Positions 46,101 to 58,100 of a stretch of 64,000 nucleotides of DNA are shown one piece after another (the first letter of the stretch is position 1; each line of letters begins with the position of its first letter). This DNA comes from Phoronis australis (Eukaryota; Phoronida; Phoronidae): assembly GCA_002633005.1 (NCBI GenBank), contig NMRA01000309.1, forward strand, positions 64,001 through 128,000, in the 5' to 3' direction. Below the pieces are notes generated by a model. That model did not search any database, had not been told where the DNA came from, and was given only the letters and a program-made list of their open reading frames with translations. A program made the position numbers and the translations under genes.

Positions 46101-49100
46101 AAACTCCAGAGACATGTTAAGTGCCAGAAACTTACCAGGGTGCATGGAAATTTCACTATTTGGCTACAAAAACAAAAAATATCTTACACGGGAGGGGAAA
46201 CCTCCCCACGCTCGGCGCCACGCGCCTAGGATTCGACCTTGGCGGGAATCCTAAACCCCCCCTTGGTGAAAACGTAGATCCGCCACTGTAGCCTCATATT
46301 ACTCCAAGCAAATAATGCTACTTATGTTGCTCAAATTTCAGATGTAGCTATTAGCTGAAGATTTACATACAATAGCAAACAGGGATCCCTTATGTATGCC
46401 TTGTTTCTTGGGAATTTGATAACATATGCAAGATCATGCTATTGACAGGTTTAGACACAGTATTACATTAAACTTAACAGTGTCTCACTAGTACAGTGGC
46501 GAATCTAGGACATCACAAGGGGGACCAACATTTTGTCTGTACACATTTGCTCAAAACACGATTGTAGATGCGAATAGCACGGAATGGGGGGAAGTCGCCT
46601 AGGAAATTTTTATGTTTTTTTCCTCTAAAAGTCAAGCATTTTCGTTGATTCCCATTATCCAAGAAAAAAGGCAACAATAATAAATAAAAAACACGGAGAA
46701 AGTGTCAAACAGGAAAAACTGCAAGTGTCACAGACTCGAACTCATGACCTGACGGATAGAGCGTGCTTGCTTTACCACTGCACCACCACTTGATACTAAG
46801 AGACCTACGTGTTTATGGTTCACAGCGTTTGTGCACGAAACCTCCTTCTTTTTTAATGCTTATTACATGTTTTATATTTTGTGCAATCAGTTTGTAAACA
46901 ATTTTTTTTGTATTAAAAACAGTCTTCAATTGCCCAAATGACCAAATCCGTTTTTTGTGTTGGCAATAATGATGCGATTGCTTTGGAAATCGTCTTAAGT
47001 TAAGGTTTGACAAAGAGAGAATCATGAGTTTCTGAGTGATTCATTAAGGCTTCGATTAAAATTCACATCTTACCAGTAGCTTTTGTTCTTTCATCATCAC
47101 TCAGATTCCATTTTCTTTAAAAAATTAAGTGATTTTCTTCATTGCACAGTGGAGCAGACGACGGAAACAGAGTAATTGTGCTCAGCACCACTGCCGGTCA
47201 CCTGGGATATCGCGGAAGTGCCTATACTTAGCGATAGTTCCGTTACGATTGCGCCGTGTTCCGAATTTGACACTTAAAATTGGATCTGAGCCCCNNNNNN
47301 NNNNNNNNNNNNNNNNNNNNNAACACTAAAACTGCACACTTTTAAGTCTTGTTTCAGCCGTATAATTTTAATTACCTGGGTTAATTAATAAACTCAACAT
47401 TTCCTTTCGCTCTTGCTGTTTTATTTTTTGCAGCAACCAAGAGGGGGGCCCCGGGCCCCCTGCCCCCCCTAAATCCGCCTATGTAGTAAGCTTGTAAACG
47501 TACTAGCATACACCAATGAATTCATTGGACAGCTGGGCTTCACTGTTGACAGACAACTCACTTTAATTCTACAAACTCAATTTCTAGCCACAAGTGTCTC
47601 GGAATGAACTTGTGTAATGGAACATGCCCAGTTTGTACATAATTAGCAGTCAAATCATTTTATTTACCTGATGGCTAGTGTCACTCCCTGTTTCTGTAAA
47701 GTGGTCAGTTGGTAGCTCTTCAGACCGCTGTCCATGGCTGGTAAAAACAATAACCGTGGCTAACTACACTTAATAACTGACTTAACTGCTTAGGAGAGGC
47801 CACAGAATCAGTAAGACCTCCTAACAAGCATTCCCAGTCATTGGATACACAGAGATACGTGACTAAGCGAGGTAATTTTTAGCATTTCGGGGTCCATTTT
47901 TGATGAATAATTAATATTTCATACTTAGTCAGTAAACTGGAATACTTAGATGGAAAGTTCTAGAAAAGAGCATGGATCTCTCAACTGTTGAGGATTATGA
48001 CCAGAAGTGAAGTTTAATTGTTGAAAAGGCACAATCATTGGGTAGAAATGTTCTTGAAAATTCTAAAAAATAATCTAATTTAATCCTTATCAATAAAGAG
48101 CTTAATAAGAAAATACTCACCAGAATAATCTAGAAGGGGAAATATGGCTTCTTCTGGTATGTTTAGCATAACTTCGACAACTTGCTCCAACAGATCTTGG
48201 ATTACTGTACAACAAACCACAGATAGAAATGGAATATCAATACATTCCAAAAATGAACAAGTTTTCCAGAAAGCAACAACTGCAACTGTTACAGTAAAAT
48301 GATCAGGTATGCATGCTATTGCAGGCATGGCATGTAACAACCCACCACTGCATTTAAATCACCTTTACGTCAAGTGAACCAGTTAAATCTGTTAGTTTCT
48401 CCTCCGGTGCTTCCGTTTATGGTAGGAAGACAATTATTGCCAGACACTACCCACTATATCTCATCAACTATAAGCAGGCCTGTACTGAAACAACTGGAGA
48501 CAGATTGGCAACAGTGCTACATGCAACTGTTCACAGCTGATGCTCTCGTATGTAAGGTTATGTAGGACTCTAGAAACATGGCCAAATTTGGCTAACTGCA
48601 GAACATCATAGAATTGGTTAATTGACTTCACATTAAAGCTTCATGCACATCAGTTTTCTAAATTGCTAATAGGAAATTGTTATTGCAAGAGGGTTTATAA
48701 AACATTGGGACTTTGAAGGTTCTCATGAAAAAAAAAATTCAAAGATCCATAAAACAAAACGAAAATGATACTTTATAAAACTTTTATGTCTTTTTGAGGT
48801 TTCCTTGTGAACATCTGTCTTAAATGAAATTTGGTCTTGCTATTGGTACTGAACATTTTGCTATCAATGCACCTTCCATTTTCCAAAATTTTATGAAAAG
48901 ACATGGTCATGTGACTCAACTGATGGCAGATATTTAGTAAAAAGTCACCGATTTAGTACTATAGGATTTCTGGTTTCAGAAAATGTACAATTTTCTTGAG
49001 TAAAATTCTATGGTTTTGTAGAAGTATTTGGTTGAATACACCAACTTGTTAAAAAGGCCAATAACCTTAAGGTTTCAGAGCAGTTTCTTTAAACTGGTCA

Positions 49101-52100
49101 TTAAACATATGATTTTATGTGTTTACTAACATGAAATGCTTCACACTTAGATGCCTACTGTCAGTGCCATCTTAGCAATAACCATAAATACTTTGAATCC
49201 AAGACTTTTAGTAAACAATTCTCCAGTTTGAGACACAGTATGGCTAACAAATGAATGTCGAATTTCTCAACAAGAATAACTTCGGGAAAGTTTATTTTGG
49301 ATTTAGCATGGTTTGTATAGTATAGCCATCACCAAACAACATGCATTTGTACCAATGTAGTAAGTCTATGAAAATAACAATATCTATGTTTCAGAAGACG
49401 TTTTTGTCCCAAATTGAAAATTTTTCCCCAAAGACAATAACTTACATTGGCCTTTCAACTGGTCTGGCTTGGTAGTCAGTAAAGTACAAAGAGTCTTCCT
49501 ACATTTATCCAGCCATACCCCGTTGTGCTCCAGATTACGCTGATCATTCAGGAACCTGGTCAACTCATTCTCTGAAATCACATTGTTTACTGCCAGAACC
49601 GTCCAAAGATAATTTAATGTGACGCTAATGGGTACAAAAGAAACAGTGTGTATGACATAGTAACCAGATGAGGAATTATAGATTTGTCACTTTTCAAACA
49701 AATTTGCCAGCTGATAAATTCAAATGAAATGTCTCAAACCAAAATGCAAGAAGTTGAAGTAGGTTCTAAAAACACGAAACTATTCTTAGTAAGGAGAGGT
49801 CATCATATAGATAAAAAAGCTAAATTGATGGTTAAATATTTTTTTCATGGCTACTACATAGATTTGGGGTCTATGTTGATGACTACACAAAATACCGCCT
49901 ACCACAAGTGATAGATAAACAAATAGAAGGACATCCTTGTTAAACCATGCTTTGAACAAAAACATGAAATTGAAAGATGTTTTACCAGATCTTCATATTA
50001 TGATACACATTTTTGTGTGGATGAATTATTTTGATGGTTTCAGTAACACCGATAGTTTTTTTCTATAAAATCAACACCTGTGCAGATCACCTGACCTCAT
50101 ATTAAATTGGTTAATAAGAAATTAAGGACAAAAAATTAATATGTAACTAACATGATTGTATTTTCTGTAACTGGCTGTTATAATTACTTTGGAAATTAGA
50201 TAGTTTTATAGTAAATTGAATCAGACCTCTAAAATTCCAATAATAGTCAGTGTTCACACAATTCAGCAAAACCACAGCATCTTCACTTCACTCACATGCA
50301 TGTTATTGACAGACTCACATTTAACATAATTAGACAAATTGGACTAAAGTGTCCTTGTAAAACATATCTGGTATTTTGTCACACGGTCAAAACTCTGTTT
50401 AACGAAGGGTTCACTTCTAAAGATTGAGTTGAAAACAAAAAACTACATTGAATCTTTTCAAACTGTTGAGAAATCTGTTTGGTACATCAGACCAATTCAA
50501 ACCAGGTTCACAACATCAAAGATCACTCTAAGCTACCTGGTAGTTCAGTAGGACTGGCCATGAACAAAGCTGAATGTAAAATATGACCACTTTGTAACAA
50601 TCTTAGTGACACTTCATATTAACATGAAAAGCGTAACTAAACGATGCGCCATCGCAAATATGGTGTTCTCTCAAAGGTGGAAATGTGGCCTAGTGGGACA
50701 AGTGTTCAATTCCTTTACTCAAGGTCATGGTTTGAGTCCCACTGGCACACTATGCTAGACCATAAAGTCAAGTCTTTAGCTCCTCAGTTTGGATTTAGCT
50801 ACAAATAAAGTGATCAGTGCAATGTGCACACCTGAGCGGCTTGCGCTCGTCTGGTACAGCATGTCACTTGCAAATATTTTCTAACACTTTGAGAAATACT
50901 GAAACGGATTAATTAGACTAAAAAGCCTGAAATAATAAATGTGCAGTTTAAATATTCTTAACATGCAGTGTTTGGTCGCTGGAATGTATTATGAAACAAG
51001 ACCAACTTTTATTATGAAAACTAACAGAACTTGTCTATGATTTTTGATGCCATTCAGCTTCAAAATCTGACGCTGCTTCTAGACTGAAAATAATCAACAC
51101 ATTTTGATCGTTTCAGTTAATCAAGTTATACCCTCACTTAAATTACTACAATCCCCAAGTCATACTTCAATCTAAAGCTGATATGTTTACTGAAAACTTG
51201 AGCTTGCTTAATGTAAGATGGAAGCACATTTATAATCATACCTTGTTTCATGGCAGACCGGCCAGCAATATTAGGCAGGTACTCTCTCGGCAGCGGATAC
51301 GATGAGAAAAGGGGATAAGGAAATAGATTACCCAGATCCTGAAACACAATACAACAAGAATACAGATTAGTCTAAAAAACAAACCAAGACAGTGCGTTTA
51401 CCAACAATAATTGGTAAAATTATAGATTTAGAGTGTCTTGTCAAACTGAAACAAATGTCATTGGAGACATTGGCATCTTTCTGTGATTAAAGAGTTTTCC
51501 ACTTTGGCTTTAAAAATGAATGTCACTCAATCTGCAAACTACATAACGCCACAGGTTAGAAGAACTTCTGTACACTGAATAGTTTCCATTTGCACGCAAT
51601 GCATAACATTGCTAAAGGGCACCTAAAATTCATAGGCTACGACCTAAGACTAACATTATAGCTAGTAGATGCAGACCCTCAACAGAACCACACAATACCA
51701 AGAGATTATTTTCTTCAAAAGTCAACAGTCAAAGCAGAAACTGCTAATCAAACAATCAGTCATCATCCTCAACACTTTCTTAAGAGCACATGATTCGGGG
51801 GGCTCATCATTTGGCGAAGTGGGCAAAAATGTTCGCCTCACAGAAACAAAAAGTCCGAAAAAGTAGAAAACGAGACAAGATCACTTAAAAATCAGCCACT
51901 ACCAAAATTTGGCGAATGCACAATTCATAGCTCTGAGCATACCCCGTTTTTTTCTTGTAAATGGTCCACATTCTCAAGCCCCCCATTTTTTAGGCTGGGT
52001 GTGTGCATGAACACAATTACACGCTTAACTGAAACTCACTAAAGAGTGTAGCCAATCACACCATGAGTTTAATGGTGCCTCACAACTAAGTAAGTAACTG

Positions 52101-55100
52101 TAGTGTGATTGGCACACACCTTCCAAAGAGCATTAAAACCAGGTTAAACCAAACAAACGTGTTTATAACATTCACTACACAAGTCTCGGATTGATTTGGT
52201 TCCAGTGAACTTCATTTACAACAAACATTTTAACCAAGTCCTAGAGGGGTTTCGCTTGAAACGCGATTAGACTGCAGCAATAAACCCGCAAAACTTGCCA
52301 TTGGCTTAATAAATTAACATATTGTCAGACTATGACATATTCAACAAGTTATTGGTTGCAGTGGCAGCTGCTTTGGACAGGATAATAGCCATTTTTCAAT
52401 ATAGCAAAGACATGATGAAATACGTCTCATTGCTAGATGGCGATAAGTTAGTTGGTGGACAGTGTTCTCCACTGAATTATTGTATGGCTTTAATGCAGAT
52501 GGATATTTGCGAACATTTTTCTTTGAAACAACCATGCTGTCAAATTGTCACAGCTATGCAGTGCGATTTTCAACTGATTAACATAATATCCAATACGTTT
52601 CATAATGCCTCTAATTGTCCCGCCTTGCTCACCAAGGAAAGACACTTTTCCCCCCACAAGGTCAAAGATACGTATTTAGAATATTTCCCATTGCTCAGTG
52701 CTCATGGCCACCTGCAGGCATGTTATACAGTACAAATTACCAAAGACAACCGAACTCACCCTCCGTAGTTTGGAATGTTTTGAATTTGAAAAAATGGTTT
52801 AGCTCATCTGCTATAGACTCCCTTATGGACAGCATTTCAATGAGGAAATAAAATTTTAAATTTTAATCTTCAAAGACACGTTTCCAAAACCCGAGATTCA
52901 GCTTACATCAGATAGTGTCCTCATTGGTAGCACCCTCTCCGACGGCCCACCGACAATGTAGGTCTTGACCAGGATGTAGTTACGTTCTACGGATAACATG
53001 TCCACAAGAATGTCACCACTGAAACAAGACGGAAGCAAACACTAAACAGTCATGTAATGTAAAAGAATTTTAGCATAGTCTCCAATTCAACACTCCCTGC
53101 AGATGATGTAGTATCTTTTGAAAATGTAAGGTTGTTGTTAGTCATGGAGGACACCCAAATATTGAGCCAAAATAGACTGATATTGTTCAGTTTGACAAGT
53201 TTCTGGTGTCACCATTGCAACAGTTACAACTTGACATGTGAGTGACCACCTCTTAACCAACAGCAATAACTTGTTGTAATGTCAACTTAGCCCTTGACAC
53301 AATTTTAACTGAATACAACCTCGGTGTCAAAAAATCTACTCATTTTGTTGGGGACTTTTAGGGATTGTAATCAAAGAATCAATTTTTAATGCACATATTA
53401 AATCAGCTTGGAAATACTATTGACCTACTTTTCGTCTGCCACATTGACCTTCTGGGAGCTCAGCAGGGAGTCGATGACTTTGTACTGTGAATCCAGCAGC
53501 AGGAAGGTGTCGAGGCAGGATGACATTGCACTCAGCACTCTGTGGGGAATTAACAGGGTGTCCAGTGAAAGCATTCATGGTGAGTACTCAAATTCTCGAT
53601 AGCACACTTGAGGACTTGTACTCATATTTCACGCAACAAAAATCAAGGGTGCACTGGGCACTCATAACAATCCAAACACTCGATAAACTTTCTGACACAA
53701 CCCGTGAATCTGCAGCGATTTGTAGTGAATGCCAGTTAACATGCACATTGTCTATTTAGTCTGCTTAGATTGCCTAGGGGCCATGTAGGAGCAGTACCAT
53801 TATTTACAAAAAAGGGACCGGTGTAAAACTATTCACCCCTACACGTGATTAGAATGTTTATTAATATTCAGTAGTAAGAGTAACATTTACAACTCTGTGT
53901 AAGATCATACTTGCCCTACCCTCAACCCTCTGAGATGGCCATGTAGGTACTAACTGCGTTAACTATTTTGTCACTGTTGTGGTATGCTCATTTTTGTTTC
54001 AAAAATATTAAGTTTTCATAATTAAAAAATCAATCATTTGCCATACAATAAATGAAATATATTGAGTCAAACACACATTTAATTTTTTCGGTCAGGCATG
54101 CAGCCAAGTGAAACAAATTTTAATATCCACCTAACTTTGCCAGTACCTCAAGCCAAACACATGTGACTGTTCATAATTGAACAGGGCACGTATCTTCACC
54201 GAGCTATCCACCAGCACCAAACGGTCAATAAAGCCCTGAATAAGACAGAAAAACATAATAAAGGCGTGTAGAGTTCCACCTGTTGAAAGTATGAAACAAA
54301 AGATACGACTAAAGGAACTTAAACATTGCAATACCCTAAGCTAGCCTTGTAAAGACAACTTTTACAAAGAACGTTCAATATTTAACTTGGTCTGGGACCG
54401 TGTTTTGGGATAAATATATTATTATACTGAATACAACAGTAAAATTAATGGTCAAAATCAAAAAAAAACATTTTTAACAGATAGAAACAGTCATAAGATA
54501 GTTTCCATGATGCGATATCACCTCACTGAATAAGGCAATGCATTGAACAACAAATCACCTCGCTGTGATCATTGTTCAGCATAATACCAAGGTGAATCCT
54601 CTTCTATGCATTAATAATTTCCATGCTGATCAAAATAAGACCAGTAAAAAGATGAAACCATTACCGCAATAGTATCGGGCATTTCTCTGAATGTATACGT
54701 TTCCTTGGCGGGCAATGATCTCTCGGCTAAGACTTCATAGACAGCAGGGAATGCGGAGAGTACATTCAAAAGGTTTGTGAAAGACTTGTGCGCTGTGCGA
54801 TCAATAGGGTCAACCGGCCATGCTTTAGGTGTGAGCATGGGAAAGTCATCAGCACCACACTCCAGAACAGACCACAGCTCATTGACCAAGGCTTTGATGA
54901 AACCTTCCAGGAGATGAATCATAATGATTATAGATGATGAATTATAATTATAGAACATGATGATTTAGAAATATCCATATCATACACTATGTTGATGTAG
55001 AAATACTAATACCATTATATGTTGATATAGTACTATTTACTAACTATACGTTGACGTACAAATACTACTGATTATTAACTATATGTGGACATAGAAATAT

Positions 55101-58100
55101 TAATAACATTAACTACACGTTGATGTAGAAAAAATTAATACTAATACCATTAACTAAATGTTGGTGTACTAGAAAATTAATACTATTATCATTAACTACA
55201 GGTTGGTGAAGAAATGCTAGTATCATTACCTATATGTTGATTGAATAAAATACTAAAACCATTAACTTTATGTAGAAAATATTAATAAACTTCATGTTGA
55301 TGTAAAAATACTTATACCAGTAACTGTATATTGATGTGGAAATATTAATATCAACAAATATATTAATCATAATATCCGTATTGTAACGTCTCTTTAACTT
55401 GGCAGACATCTTGCAACAGCCACATTTGCTTCAATCATTAAGCACCCCAAAACATGTGTGAAATCATGTGACCTTCCATGTATACCTGTGCTTTGAAGAG
55501 CCACCATACCCGGAGCTGTGGCTGCAACTTGCGTCACCATGGTACCATAGCCAAACTTTTCACACTTGCTAACCTGTAAATAAAGGAAAAACCTTGAGAG
55601 CTGTTACCAGCATTTAAGATATTGTCTACCTCATTGTAGCATTAAGATAAAGTGAGACATTCACCAAGTAATGGCAAATAGATATGTTGAGCCAAGACAA
55701 GAAAGACTCAATCATTCCCATATTACCAAGAGCAAAGTAGTAACTAAAGTCAGAGGCGACGAGTCACATGCCACAAGCCACCTGAGACAAGTCACATGAG
55801 ACAAGTCACATGAGACAAGGTACCAGAGACAAGTCACATGAGACAACTCACCATTACTCCAATTGACTTATTTGCAAGATTCAAATGAATTTTGGTATAA
55901 TGAGTTTGCACTAAATATTTTTTAAAATGATAGTAATGAAGTGTGCGGAGCAACAGTGTAACATTAAATAATATAAGGAGGGGACAATGTGGCTTTCACA
56001 CTCAACCAAAATTCCTCATGGGTCCAGTAAATTCAGTTCATGGACTCACAAGCTTGTGAGTTGAAAGCTATATTTTTGGGTGATTAAATAGTGTTTTGGG
56101 AGTCCCGCACCAGGTTTGGCGGTGGGCGAGTCTAGTGTGTCGGTGAAGAGAGTTTACCAGGCCTGTGAGCCAGCCATGTTATTTTCACTCCTTGAATAAG
56201 TTCATGTTTTATTTTAAGTATTAGTTGAATTTACTAATATGTGGTCATTTGCCAAAAACTACCATTTCTTGAAAACAGTGGATTAACGTTGTGTTAATCC
56301 AGTTAAAGCTCATTTTGAGCTCACACACACGCACACAACAAATGTTAGAAGGCAGGCCTAACACAAAAAGAATTATTGGCAATTCTTATCTGTAAATGTT
56401 ATTTAAATTTACACAAAAGTGCCACTTCTCAATTTTATCACAAGCTGAGCAGTTATAAAATCTACCTTCTATCACAAAAAAGTTTTTGACTACGTTTCTG
56501 AAATTGTCCTCAAATTATTCTTCAGTCAAAGTACTATGAGATTTCCGAACTTGGAAAGAAGTGATACTTTGTTACTGCCTAAGACCAAGGTCTACAAGCT
56601 GACTTTTCACTGAGTGTCATTTTGTATGCTTAGCACAGTCTTGAGCAACAACAAACTGTCAGTTCCTTGCAAGACCAAACACCACTTCCCACCTGAGTAA
56701 AGAAAAATTTGAAACTTGAATTTTATAAGTGGTGGTGATCTAAATCAAAATTTAATTTCTTTGATTGAATGCTTGTTTAATGCCACTTTACCAGCTCTAA
56801 CAAATAACCCGTTTCATGCAAATGGCTGTTTTTTAGTGCAGCACAAAGTACATGACTGCACACAATGTACATGACTGCAGCATAATGTATATGACTGCAA
56901 CACAATGTACATGACTGCAGCACAATGTACATGACTACAGCACAATGTACACACCAAGTTAGTACTGAAGTAGAAGTCCTTAAAGAATGTCTTTGTTGAG
57001 AAATTTGAAAATAATTATGAAGTCTTCCTATCCACCATATGGTTTGCAAAAGAGTTACTGAATCACACTTGCACTGATGATGGCATATTTCAGTCACCAC
57101 ACCAGCCAACTACTTTACATTATTTTTCAACATCCTATTCAGTCACTACCCACCCACTCCTTGACGATATTACATACACAATGTTCACCTATAGAAAACC
57201 GTTGGTGATCAGTACTATTACTAGTGAAAGGAAAACCCACCTGTAATTTCTTGGCATATCTGGCATACATATAAGAGACACACTCATTGATTGCCCCAGT
57301 TTGCTGGAGCAACAACAGACCCTTAGGTGTCCCGGCAAAGTTAAGCAGGTTATCCAACAGTGTCTCCTCCCAAACAGAACTGAAAAGAGACAGTGAGATT
57401 TTATAAAGCAATAGATGTACATAGTGTTAAACAAATAAAGATATACTCTGTTCTGTGTATTGTTATTTTATCCAACTTTGCAAAAGACTATTGGTTGAAC
57501 GACAGATCTGCAGTCATAAAATGGGTCCAATACTCAATCTTCAAACTACTTAAAGTTAGGTAGAATTGTAGGACCTTATCAACAAGTGTGTGTATTTAGT
57601 CACATATCTGTACATTTTAACCACTGGTAAAAGTATAGATTTTCTGAAAATAGAAAATCTCATCTTAATGTGACTACGTCCTTTTAGTTAAATATAGCCA
57701 CAAAAGGCACAGCCATAGTAAACTAATGGTGTCAATAACATGACTAGATTTTGCTTTGACGTAAATGTACAAGATGAAATTTCAAAAACATTACAGTTAC
57801 AATTTTCTATTTTTGATAGTCCCTCATGCAAAATGGAAAATTTCAAAAACAAACAGCACATTGCAGAACAGTGCATAAAGTATGGCATCAGAAAATTTCT
57901 AGATGAGCACATAATCCAAGAATGCACTTGATGACCCCAACATGAAACCTACAAATTCAACTTAGAACTGCAGATTTTGAATTTGAAAACACTTACGCTG
58001 CCTCATTTTTGCTGATGATGCCCATATTATTTTCTGTCTCCTGTGTTGGAGTCTTGGCCCGGTCAATGTCTTGAGAGGCCTGTAAATTAACCAAAGAAAG

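Noticed and set aside
52322-52768. 148-codon plus-strand frame as a nested gene
   Set aside because: No domain, no promoter sign and no relative that I recognise. Kept only as a very low-confidence feature.
56777-57109. 110-codon cysteine-rich minus-strand frame
   Set aside because: Produced by the 20-bp tandem repeat at 56836-56952. The genuine exon nearby is 57241-57379.
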